In this document: piece by piece, positions 19,215-27,266 of the stretch
How the letters are laid out: every line of letters starts with the position of its first letter
Position numbering within the stretch: position 1 is the first letter of the stretch
Assembly (NCBI GenBank): GCA_031315865.1
Contig: JALDRJ010000002.1
Span: 2,392,001-2,456,000, forward strand
Origin: Nitrospirales bacterium
GTDB lineage: Bacteria; Nitrospirota; Nitrospiria; Nitrospirales; UBA8639
Direction: 5' to 3'
Length of the DNA stretch: 64,000 nucleotides
Program-made: the position numbers and the translations under genes
Notes under the pieces: model-generated
What the model was told of the DNA's origin: nothing
What the model saw: only the letters and a program-made list of their open reading frames with translations
Databases searched by the model: none

Positions 19215-20228
19215 ATGTCGAGTTGGTACAGGCCTGACCCGTTAACCAGAGATTTGATCCATTTGATCAATGCTCGGCGCCATGATCATGGAGACTCAGA
19301 GCTTGCTATCGAAGTGCTTCAGGCCTTGCTGGACCAGGAGCGCGAACATGATGTCTTGACCGTTCTGGCGGCACTCGACGAAAGTATGGCGGAATGGTTG
19401 TTCGACTTGTTGGCTCAGGCGTCCTGTGCCGCGTTAATCGAAGGACAACCTGAGGAGAAAGAAACCTATGCCATCCTGGCCGCGTTGGAACTCCCGTTAC
19501 AGGCCAATTTGCAAACGCCATTAGGGTTGAAACTCGATCCAATCGAAACGGCCGATCTACTTCGGAAGTATCTGCATCTTTCGATCGGATCGGTGGTCAA
19601 TGTCGAGCCTCGTTTACTGACAGACACCACACTTGATTTTCTAAGTCTTCAAAAACTTCATGAACATATCACCGGTGTCGCCAGTTCCCAGCGGCGTCAA
19701 CCAATCGCGGCACGTTTGCATTCGCCGGTTGAGTCTACAGCATTCCTGTTCTTCGAGATTGTCGGCGTGTCCGACACGGATCTTCCCAAGGCACTCGAGG
19801 AAGAAGACTGTCAAGGGCTGATTCAAGGCCTGGTGGCTCAATGCCCGGAGGTGGCTTCCGCTCCACATATGCTGGAAGCGCCTTCGTATGCCGCCTATGC
19901 GATGTTTGACGCGCAAAATGCCGTCCGTTTGCATCGACTAGCGGATGAAACGGCCGCAGTCTGGCATGACTTAGAAGTTCCGGTTCGCAGCCGGACCATC
20001 GTTCATTTGCATACTCAGTGTGGCAATGGTGTCTATATGCCGGTGTGGACGGATTTGTTCGATCCTGATTTACCTGAAGACCATGGCCCCATTTGGACCT
20101 CTCCGGATGTCTGGGTCTTTACAGCGGATTTGCCGATCGAATGGCCAGGAGAAATGTTGACCAATCGTCTTTTGGCCGAGGGTTGTGCGCGATTCGAAAA
20201 TCATATCGTCGAAGCGCCGGACAATTGA
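19215..20228 (+). CDS. Hypothetical protein cotranscribed with yjbQ
   Basis: A 337-residue soluble protein I do not recognise. It has no signal peptide or membrane helix. The N-terminal 90 residues look helical, with a repeated Leu/Ala/Asp pattern (VLTVLAALDESMAEWLFDLL) reminiscent of MgtE-N or HEAT-like repeats, and the C-terminal half is mixed and rich in Pro and Trp. The start ATG is one base after the yjbQ stop, with GGGGA inside the end of yjbQ as a ribosome binding site. It may act with YjbQ. Confidence 0.75.
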   Translation: MSSWYRPDPLTRDLIHLINARRHDHGDSELAIEVLQALLDQEREHDVLTVLAALDESMAEWLFDLLAQASCAALIEGQPEEKETYAILAALELPLQANLQTPLGLKLDPIETADLLRKYLHLSIGSVVNVEPRLLTDTTLDFLSLQKLHEHITGVASSQRRQPIAARLHSPVESTAFLFFEIVGVSDTDLPKALEEEDCQGLIQGLVAQCPEVASAPHMLEAPSYAAYAMFDAQNAVRLHRLADETAAVWHDLEVPVRSRTIVHLHTQCGNGVYMPVWTDLFDPDLPEDHGPIWTSPDVWVFTADLPIEWPGEMLTNRLLAEGCARFENHIVEAPDN

Positions 20229-20300
20229 AGCTCGCAGATGTGTGAAGTGACGAGTGAAGGGCGGGAGGTTTTTGTCAGGCGTATCCAAGTTCCATTTTTA

Positions 20301-21176
20301 TCATTTTCGTGTTTCCTCTGCGGCCATCCTGTTCTCTGACGCACGAGTTCTGAGCGCTTCCAGAATATCTCCAGGTATATTGAGATTACCTTTCCCGATT
20401 CCGACTTCGATCTCCGGTCTTGGTTTTCCATGAAAATCGCTCCCACCCGTGACAAGCAGGTCAAGACGGTTGGCCAACGTCTGGTACTCCGAGATTTGCC
20501 GAGAAGTATGGCTACTGTGAAAGACTTCAATACCTTGAAGGCCGTACTTTTTCAATGTCAGGCAAACCGTTTTTAGTTCCTGGATTGAATGCCTGACCCA
20601 TCCCGGGTGGGCCAGGGAGGGTACGCCACCCGCACTCCGAATCCAATGGATCGCTTCCTGGGCGTCAGGGAGTTGGCGCGGAATATACCCTTTTGCCCCC
20701 TCCTTGAGGTATTGTGAAAAGGCTTCTTCGATACTGGATACATAGTGTTTCTTCACCAGAGCCTGAGCCACGTGAGGACGGCCGATGGAGCCGTGCCCTG
20801 CGATGGACAGAATATCTTCATGCGAAAGGGGAACGCCAATTTCGTTGAGCTTCTTGACGATCTTGGGTATACGATCCTTTCGACTCTGACGTAACTGCCT
20901 CAGCCGATCCTGAAACAGAGGGTTTTGAAGATCGATAAAATAGCCGAGAATGTGTGTCTCTGTCCCCTGGTACGAAGAACTCACTTCAACGCCAGGAATG
21001 ATTTCTATGTCCAAGTGTGACGCGGCTTCTACTGCCTCACTGATACCATCGGTCGTATCATGATCGGTCAACGATAAAGCCGTTACCTGAAAATGAGAGG
21101 CCTTGGAAAGGAGCTGGTGCGGAGAGAAGCTCCCATCCGAGTACGTACTGTGAAGGTGAAGGTCAATGCGGGACAT
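20301..21176 (-). CDS. PHP-domain phosphoesterase (RNase AM/TrpH type)
   Basis: A 291-residue PHP-fold metal-dependent phosphoesterase. The family acts on 3'-5' bisphosphate nucleotides or trims RNA 5' ends. Visible motifs are DLHLHSTYSDGS at residues 5-16, SLTDHDTTDG, PGVEVSS and GSDFHG, which together make the trinuclear metal site. The length agrees with the YciV/TrpH group. It follows the folB fusion gene by 11 bases and is probably cotranscribed with it. Confidence 0.9.
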   Translation of the reverse strand: MSRIDLHLHSTYSDGSFSPHQLLSKASHFQVTALSLTDHDTTDGISEAVEAASHLDIEIIPGVEVSSSYQGTETHILGYFIDLQNPLFQDRLRQLRQSRKDRIPKIVKKLNEIGVPLSHEDILSIAGHGSIGRPHVAQALVKKHYVSSIEEAFSQYLKEGAKGYIPRQLPDAQEAIHWIRSAGGVPSLAHPGWVRHSIQELKTVCLTLKKYGLQGIEVFHSSHTSRQISEYQTLANRLDLLVTGGSDFHGKPRPEIEVGIGKGNLNIPGDILEALRTRASENRMAAEETRK

Positions 21177-21187
21177 GCGGCGAAATC

Positions 21188-22120
21188 TTAGGGCTTTTGT
21201 GCGACCAGTCGTGCAGTAAACGTCTGCTCCTGAGAATGTGGGTTAATAGACGCGCCTTCTTCGTACTGCAACACCCTGAGGGGGGTCGTCAGCTGTAACA
21301 GTTCGTTATGTTGCAGGCAAAATTCTTTGTGACGAGGATGATGGTGAACAATGTGATTGTCGATTAAAAAGGTTTCGTAAATCAAGATTCCTCCAGACTT
21401 CAGTGCTTGAAGGATACGCGGAAACAGTGGACGATACAGGTAGAAAAACACGAGAATGCCGTCATATTCGTGATCCCCAAGGTCCGGAGGATTCCCGGGG
21501 TCTGCCTCCAAATCAAGGCAGGAAGTCGTCACGTGACCATTCTGGATTTCTGAGCCAGCCTGTTGAACATGCGCCAAGGTTTCCGCATTTCGGTCGATTC
21601 CAACGACCGTATAGCCGCGTGATGCCAGAAACAGAGCATGACGTCCAGAGCCGGTGGCAATATCAAGAATTTTCCCTCCTTGAAGTCTACCGAATTGCTG
21701 GAGGAAAAATTGACTGACTTCGGGATTTCGGAAAGTGGTCCCTGACCGGTGCGCGTGTGGAGGTCTCGTGTGGGATAGTCGAACTCCGACTGAACCTTTG
21801 ATGTGATCTAATGGTGGGTCCGTTTTTCTGACCCATGCGTCGAGTTGCGAAATCGGGAATTCCTGAAAGAGTGTTTGACTGATGAGGTCAGCCAATGCTT
21901 CGAGCAGACAGAACCGTGAGGTCGTAGCAATTTCGGAGACTCGTGAGACGATTTTCCCATAGTCCACCGTATCCAGCAGTTCATCAGAATGTGCGGCATG
22001 CGAATTCGCGCATCGTAGTTCTAGATCAATGACGATGGGTTGAGGCTGACGTCTTTCAACAGACGTGACCCCGCAATGGACGAGGCATTGAATGCCCTCG
22101 ATTAGAATTGGCATATCCAT
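21188..22120 (-). CDS. Dihydroneopterin aldolase fused to a class I methyltransferase
   Basis: A 310-residue two-domain protein. Residues 1 to about 125 are FolB-like: VDYGKIV, LLEALADLI with the conserved Glu, and VRKTDPPL with the catalytic-type Lys. FolB splits dihydroneopterin in folate synthesis. From about residue 150 comes an SAM-binding domain with motif I ILDIATGSGRHALFLASRGY and GIDRN, resembling TehB-type methyltransferases. The frame is continuous. I started at the ATG at 22120, just before the FolB homology; the frame extends further but would run into the divergent cupredoxin gene. No strong ribosome binding site is seen. Confidence 0.82.
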   Translation of the reverse strand: MDMPILIEGIQCLVHCGVTSVERRQPQPIVIDLELRCANSHAAHSDELLDTVDYGKIVSRVSEIATTSRFCLLEALADLISQTLFQEFPISQLDAWVRKTDPPLDHIKGSVGVRLSHTRPPHAHRSGTTFRNPEVSQFFLQQFGRLQGGKILDIATGSGRHALFLASRGYTVVGIDRNAETLAHVQQAGSEIQNGHVTTSCLDLEADPGNPPDLGDHEYDGILVFFYLYRPLFPRILQALKSGGILIYETFLIDNHIVHHHPRHKEFCLQHNELLQLTTPLRVLQYEEGASINPHSQEQTFTARLVAQKP

Positions 22121-22276
22121 CGTGCGTGGGGCATTGTCTGTGAGAGGGTGAGGGTTGTCAAGATGGTGTGGCCTGTGTGTGAAAACGTGAACGGACTTGG
22201 CCGCTTTCATCTCGATGAGGCGATGAAATGGATTAAACGGTTCGAGTTCTCTGTCGTTCAAAGGTGATGGGAAATC

Positions 22277-22693
22277 ATGAATATCCGAAACGGGATCCGG
22301 GGTTTGTTGGCATTGGGAGGTCTTTTCTTCTTGGGGTGGTTGTGGGTGGTGGATGACCGTTCTCCGACGATATTCATCACGGCCGAAGAATTTCGATTGA
22401 CACCGGATACGACTACGCTGCCGGCATTTCAGGAAACACGTGTGGTGATCAGAAACCAGGGGAAAGAACGCCATCGTATAGATGGAACGCTCCTGAAACG
22501 TCATGCCGTCGTGCTGACGGGCGAGTCGACGATAGGAAGGGATACCAATGGGAACTATGTGAACCTTGAGCCAGGGCAATCCGTGATGGTTCAGGTGACC
22601 TTACCTCAAGGAATGTACACAGTTCGTTGTCTCATTCAGGGCCATGGGGGAATGGAGGGGGTGGTGCTGGTGACTGAAGAAAAGAAGAGCTGA
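22277..22693 (+). CDS. Membrane-anchored cupredoxin-like protein
   Basis: A 138-residue protein with one N-terminal membrane anchor (residues 7-24) and a cupredoxin fold outside the membrane. A full type 1 copper ligand set is visible: H66, C118, H123 and M126 (RCLIQGHGGM). It could be a small electron carrier or a copper-binding protein. GGTGATGGG lies upstream of the ATG. It is divergent from the folB fusion and followed by a hairpin terminator shared with the convergent lipoprotein gene. Confidence 0.85.
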   Translation: MNIRNGIRGLLALGGLFFLGWLWVVDDRSPTIFITAEEFRLTPDTTTLPAFQETRVVIRNQGKERHRIDGTLLKRHAVVLTGESTIGRDTNGNYVNLEPGQSVMVQVTLPQGMYTVRCLIQGHGGMEGVVLVTEEKKS

Positions 22694-22746
22694 TTTCGAC
22701 AGGCGCGGTGAAAATGTTGAGGGTATCGGACAACAAGCGTCATACG

Positions 22747-22784
22747 AAAGCCTTCCTGACATTTATATCATCAGAAAGGCTTTT
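22747..22784. terminator. Bidirectional hairpin terminator
   Basis: Arms at 22747-22759 and 22771-22783 pair over 13 bases with one mismatch around an A/T-rich 11-base loop. The hairpin lies between the convergent cupredoxin and lipoprotein genes and has short T runs on both strands, so it can serve both. Confidence 0.8.
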
Positions 22785-22801
22785 GCGTGATGACTGATTG
22801 C

Positions 22802-23104
22802 TTATTTCGGCGGGGGAAGATAATCGCCGGGATTCTTGTCCATCGCCTCTTGAGTTTTTGCGTTCCGGTGACATGTGGCCTCTGCCAGCATTTTTTGTCC
22901 GGGACTGACGTCGCCGATACTATCCAGGCACTCTTGTAACCTGCCTGCTGGAGATTTTGGTGACGCGTGACTTGCCTCAGAGCTCATCGTTCCTGAACTG
23001 CCAGATGAGCTTTCTCCACTTCCCGTTTTATATGGTTGCTGGCACCCGTTCAAGAGAAAAACAAGTCCCAGTGCGGTCAGCAAGACAACTGTTGATCGTT
23101 TCAT
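22802..23104 (-). CDS. Small lipoprotein
   Basis: A 100-residue exported lipoprotein. The N-terminus (MKRSTVVLLTALGLVFLLNGC) has a lipobox LNGC with the acylated Cys at residue 21. The mature part begins Ser/Gly-rich, then has a small domain with two Cys (LQECLDSIGD and EATCHRNAK) that could form a disulfide. AGGAGGA precedes the start. Function unknown. Confidence 0.8.
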   Translation of the reverse strand: MKRSTVVLLTALGLVFLLNGCQQPYKTGSGESSSGSSGTMSSEASHASPKSPAGRLQECLDSIGDVSPGQKMLAEATCHRNAKTQEAMDKNPGDYLPPPK

Positions 23105-23331
23105 AGCAAGGAATCCTCCTAAAAGTTAACAAAGCGGCGGTATAATAAATGATCCCTAGGAGAAAAAACAAGTTGAATTCATGCAATGAGTGCCCGTGAT
23201 CAGGGCGAGAGGTTTTCATAACTGGTGCCGGTTTTTCTTGACTAGACTCACGTTTGTTGCTACCTTTTCGACGCGTCTTGAAGCGTGGAAAGACCGTCTG
23301 TTATCTATGTGGCAGATACTCTGAGGAAACC

Positions 23332-23367
23332 ATGTCCTCTTGCAGGGACGGTTGGAAAAAGTTGTGA
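23332..23367 (+). CDS. Possible 11-codon leader peptide overlapping glyQ
   Basis: An ATG at 23332, preceded by GAGGAAAC, opens a frame of 11 codons ([11 protein letters not shown]) whose TGA at 23365-23367 overlaps the probable GTG start of glyQ at 23364 as GTGA. This arrangement would couple glyQ translation to the leader. It contains one Gly codon and one Trp codon. It could be chance; the overlap and the ribosome binding site are what make it worth listing. Confidence 0.35.
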   Translation: MSSCRDGWKKL

Positions 23368-24290
23368 CCCTCCAGGATTTAATCCTTTCCCTTCATCAGT
23401 TTTGGTCTAAACAGCACTGTATTCTCACCCAGCCCTATGACACGGAAAAAGGCGCGGGAACATTTAATCCGTCGACATTCTTGCGGGCGCTTGGCCCCGA
23501 GCCATGGCGCGCTGCGTATGTCGAACCCTGTCGTCGTCCGACCGATGGTCGCTACGGGGACAACCCAAACCGGTTGCAACATTACTTTCAGTACCAAGTC
23601 GTCTTAAAGCCTTCTCCTGCCAATGTGCAAGAACTCTACTTGAACAGCCTGGCTCATCTCGGAATCAATCCCCGGCAGCACGATATTCAATTCATTCAAG
23701 ATGATTGGGAATCTCCGACCTTGGGAGCCTGGGGGTTAGGATGGGAAGTTCGGCTCGATGGGATGGAAATCACGCAGTTCACCTATTTTCAAGAAGTCGG
23801 CGGGATTATCGTCGATCCTGTGACGGTCGAACTGACATATGGACTGGAACGTATCGCCATGTATATTCAGGAAGTCGATCATTTCTTCGACCTCTCCTGG
23901 TCTGCGGATATGACGTACGGGCAACTCTATCGCGAGGCGGAAATCCAGGGGTCCACCTACAACTTCGAAGTGGCGGATGTGGAGATGATTAGCAGCACGT
24001 TTGAGGCGTTCGAATACGAATGTCAACGGTTACTCGAAAAAGAATTAGTGTTTCCGGCTTATGAATATTGTATGAAGACATCGCATCTTTTTAATCTGCT
24101 CGATGCACGCGGAGCCATCAGTGTGGCCGAGCGGACTGGGTATATTCGGCGGGTCAGAGTATTGGCGCGGGCTTGTGCGGAAGCGTACCAAAGTCAACGA
24201 GCGTCTCTTGGTTTTCCACTCCTTCAAGACCCGGCTCCTGTTCGCTCCAAGGTCAAATCCGGTCGATCTTCTCAACGCTCAGTGACCTGA
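23364..24290 (+). CDS. glyQ: Glycyl-tRNA synthetase alpha subunit
   Basis: Catalytic subunit of the two-subunit bacterial glycyl-tRNA synthetase. The N-terminus [18 protein letters not shown] and the motifs [19 protein letters not shown] and [20 protein letters not shown] are diagnostic. I chose the GTG at 23364 because it aligns with known GlyQ starts; a TTG at 23340 is in frame but adds residues without homology. The last 20 residues are basic and Ser-rich ([16 protein letters not shown]). glyS starts 5 bases after the stop. Confidence 0.93.
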   Translation: MTLQDLILSLHQFWSKQHCILTQPYDTEKGAGTFNPSTFLRALGPEPWRAAYVEPCRRPTDGRYGDNPNRLQHYFQYQVVLKPSPANVQELYLNSLAHLGINPRQHDIQFIQDDWESPTLGAWGLGWEVRLDGMEITQFTYFQEVGGIIVDPVTVELTYGLERIAMYIQEVDHFFDLSWSADMTYGQLYREAEIQGSTYNFEVADVEMISSTFEAFEYECQRLLEKELVFPAYEYCMKTSHLFNLLDARGAISVAERTGYIRRVRVLARACAEAYQSQRASLGFPLLQDPAPVRSKVKSGRSSQRSVT

Positions 24291-24295
24291 CCATC

Positions 24296-26548
24296 ATGGG
24301 GACTTCAACTCGCAAGGTGGACCGGACGTCAACAGGTAGGAAAAAGGCAACACGTACGCCTTCGCCGGCAGGCCGTTCCCGACCGGCGTCAGCACGGAAA
24401 TCTTCCCGTACACCAAGGACTGCCGCATTCTTACTTGAGCTTGGGACTGAAGAACTGCCGGCATCATTCATTGCTCCTGCCTTACAGCAACTCAAGACAC
24501 TCATGGAGCAGTTGTTGCGCGAACAACGGCTGAATCATGATTCATTACGAATCATAGGAGCTCCTCGTCGACTTTCTTTATTTGTCGATGGTCTTGCTGA
24601 AAAACAGGATTCCTTAAACTCGGAAGTGTTAGGGCCTCCAAAGTCTGTCGCGTATGATGAGCAAGGGAACCCCACTAAGGCGGCCTCAGGCTTCGCGAGC
24701 AACCAAGGCGTTCCCGTCGAACAGTTGGAAGTCCGGGAGACGCCGAAAGGGGCCTATGTCTGCGCAGTCAAACATGTGTTCGGTCGTGTCACGACCGAGG
24801 TACTCAAGACTCATCTTCCTGACATGATCAGGCAACTGTCGTTCCCGAAATCGATGAGATGGAATGACTCGGGTCTGTCGTTTGCCAGACCGCTCAGGTG
24901 GATCGTAGCCCTGTATGGCGATACCGTTCTTCGATTCGAGGTCGGTGGAGTGAAAAGCGGGAATCACACGCAAGGCCATCGATTTCTGGGCGGGACCAAG
25001 AGCCGGCGTGTCGCGGTCACTCGTCCTGCCTCGTACGAGTCGCTTCTGAAGCGTGCCGGCGTCATCGTCGATCCCCAGGCACGTCGAACCATGATCGCTT
25101 CGCAGGTTGAAGCGTTGGCCAAGTCCGTGAAGGGGAAGGTGTACGCCGAACATCGGGATGAGTTATTGGAGCAGGCGGTGTACACGGTTGAATGTCCTCA
25201 GGCGATTCTCGGAAGTTTTGATAAACAATTCCTGTCTTTGCCTCAAGAAGTCCTGATGACCGCGATGAAGGAACACCAAGGCTATTTTTCACTCTTGGAT
25301 CGACAGAGAAAACTCCTGCCCAAATTCATCACCGTGACCAACATAAAGTTACGAAATATGGATGTGATCCGGCAGGGCAATGAACGTGTGTTGGCGGCGC
25401 GGTTAAACGATGCTCAATACTTTTTCCGTGAAGACCGAAAAGTCTCATTAGCTCAACGGGTTCCGCAGTTGAAAGGGATGACCTTCCATCAAAAACTGGG
25501 TTCGGTACATCAGAAAATATGTCGGTTACAGGAGCTGGTTCCTTACGTTGCCGATGTGGCGGGCCATCAGGATGTGAAACCTCTGTGCGAACGCGCGGCG
25601 TATTTAGCCAAAGCCGATTTAACGACTGGAATGGTCGGGGAGTTTCCCGTTCTTCAAGGAGCGATGGGACGTGAATACGCGATCCACGACCAAGAGCCGA
25701 CGGATGTGTGCGATGCGCTAGGAGAACTGTACCTTCCTGATACCCCACAGGCCCCGCTTCCTCAAACGCTTGTCGGCATGCTTTTGGCTATAGGCGATCG
25801 AATTGATACCTGCACGGCTTTCTTTTTGATCGGCCTGCATCCGTCCGGTTCCGAAGATCCTCTGGCTTTGCGTCGGTTAGCGTATGGGCTGATCCGAATT
25901 CTTGTCGAAAAGGGCTTGCGATGTAATCTGGTTCGGCTTCTGGCGCAGGCTGAACACATCATTCAATCTCAAAATATCAGTAATGCGGTACAGGAGGAGT
26001 CTATCGTGCCGGGCGTGGTGGAGTTCCTCCTTGAACGCCTCCGGTTTTATGCGAGAACCATCCATGGCATACGAGACGACTTGGTAGATGCGGTTTTGGC
26101 GGCCAGGCCGCCGGAAGTCTGCGACTGCACGGATTTACTCTCGCGTATGCTCGCGATTCGTCAGATTGCCGCACAACCGGAATTCGAAGCCCTGATGAGC
26201 GGGTACAAACGAGTGCATCGCATCCTTCAAAAGGAGCAATGGAGGGAGTCGCACGTTGATCCGGCGTTGTTCGAACATGACGCGGAATCGCAACTCTTCA
26301 GAGTTTTGCTTGACAGTCAAAAAAGTCTGGAAGAGAAATTACAAGAGCAGGATTATTCCGCTGCTCTGGAGCAAGTCCTGCGCTTGAAAACCCCGATCGA
26401 TGCGTATTTTGAAGGAGTCATGGTGAATGCGGAGAATCCCCAAATCCGTGCGAATCGGTTATCATTACTGGGAAGCGTCAACGAAATGTTTTCTGCTTTG
26501 GCCGATTTCTCACGCATTCAACCTTCAATGCCGCCAATGCCGTCATGA
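24296..26548 (+). CDS. glyS: Glycyl-tRNA synthetase beta subunit with basic N-terminal extension
   Basis: Beta subunit of glycyl-tRNA synthetase, carrying tRNA-binding regions. The core begins LLELGTEELPASFI, the normal GlyS N-terminus, but is preceded here by about 45 residues rich in Arg, Ser, Lys and Thr, giving 750 residues against the usual 690-700. The ATG at 24296 is the first after glyQ. The phrase TTGMVGEFPVLQGAMGREYA is a strong GlyS marker. The extension could bind RNA, or the real start could be an internal codon, but none with a ribosome binding site was seen. Confidence 0.94.
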   Translation: MGTSTRKVDRTSTGRKKATRTPSPAGRSRPASARKSSRTPRTAAFLLELGTEELPASFIAPALQQLKTLMEQLLREQRLNHDSLRIIGAPRRLSLFVDGLAEKQDSLNSEVLGPPKSVAYDEQGNPTKAASGFASNQGVPVEQLEVRETPKGAYVCAVKHVFGRVTTEVLKTHLPDMIRQLSFPKSMRWNDSGLSFARPLRWIVALYGDTVLRFEVGGVKSGNHTQGHRFLGGTKSRRVAVTRPASYESLLKRAGVIVDPQARRTMIASQVEALAKSVKGKVYAEHRDELLEQAVYTVECPQAILGSFDKQFLSLPQEVLMTAMKEHQGYFSLLDRQRKLLPKFITVTNIKLRNMDVIRQGNERVLAARLNDAQYFFREDRKVSLAQRVPQLKGMTFHQKLGSVHQKICRLQELVPYVADVAGHQDVKPLCERAAYLAKADLTTGMVGEFPVLQGAMGREYAIHDQEPTDVCDALGELYLPDTPQAPLPQTLVGMLLAIGDRIDTCTAFFLIGLHPSGSEDPLALRRLAYGLIRILVEKGLRCNLVRLLAQAEHIIQSQNISNAVQEESIVPGVVEFLLERLRFYARTIHGIRDDLVDAVLAARPPEVCDCTDLLSRMLAIRQIAAQPEFEALMSGYKRVHRILQKEQWRESHVDPALFEHDAESQLFRVLLDSQKSLEEKLQEQDYSAALEQVLRLKTPIDAYFEGVMVNAENPQIRANRLSLLGSVNEMFSALADFSRIQPSMPPMPS

Positions 26549-26621
26549 GGATGTTCTCATGCATTGATCACTCTGGCAGTCGAGTCATAAAATTCGTGTT
26601 ATGAAACGATGAGACGATGGG

Positions 26622-27086
26622 ATGCCGGACAGTTCTTACGATACGCGGATGCGCTGGTTCGCCCGAGGCATCACCGTGTTGCTTATCGTGGTGTGCAATG
26701 GTCTTTTGGTCTTCGGATGGTGGGTCAGCGGCTTGAATTTAGAGGTCGCGCTATCCAAACCGGAAATTTATGATGTCAAGAGTCATTACTGCGTCAGAGT
26801 CAAGTGGATGGAAGTGGGCGGAGTCGATCAGCGGGTCAAGGTCTGCACGGAATGGCTCGACTTGTCCGATCCGACAGGGAACACGCATTCAATTCGTGAG
26901 GGTGAGGCCCTGACGGTGGATATGAAGGGCGAATTGCAGTATCAGCATCAACGAGACGAGGATTATCGACTGTTGGCCTTGATCCTGTTCGTGGTGCTCG
27001 TGATCGGGACCGGTATGTGGGCCAAACGGGTCATGTTGACCCGGTATGCCAAACATCTCAAAAGTCTTGAAGGCCGTCTCTCATAA
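26622..27086 (+). CDS. Hypothetical protein with two membrane helices
   Basis: A 154-residue protein. A first transmembrane helix (about residues 14-36) is followed by an external domain of some 75 residues with a Cys pair (SHYCVRVKW and KVCTEWLDL) that may form a disulfide, then a second helix (LLALILFVVLVIGTGMW) and a basic cytoplasmic tail. It lies between glyS and ppdK on the same strand. I do not recognise the family. Confidence 0.72.
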   Translation: MPDSSYDTRMRWFARGITVLLIVVCNGLLVFGWWVSGLNLEVALSKPEIYDVKSHYCVRVKWMEVGGVDQRVKVCTEWLDLSDPTGNTHSIREGEALTVDMKGELQYQHQRDEDYRLLALILFVVLVIGTGMWAKRVMLTRYAKHLKSLEGRLS

Positions 27087-27266
27087 GCCGCTGCTCGGCC
27101 TGTGAGCTGAACGATTATTTATTGTTTTCTTCTTTAATTATGAGTGTTCCATGCTCTCGATGTTGGTGAGTCAGGGCGCGTGATGAGTTGGCTTGAAGGC
27201 CAATGGTCTTATCAACATCGGTTCTGTGGAATGAGACGAGCATTATCCTGAAGGGAGAGCGACGTC

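Noticed and set aside
22118-22579. Extended N-terminus of the folB fusion gene
   Set aside because: The frame is open to 22579 but overlaps the cupredoxin gene and its promoter region; FolB homology begins at 22120.
18500-23200. 16-base near-match around TGAGTGCCCGTG at about 18503 and 23183
   Set aside because: One mismatch in 16 bases is expected by chance several times in a window of this size.
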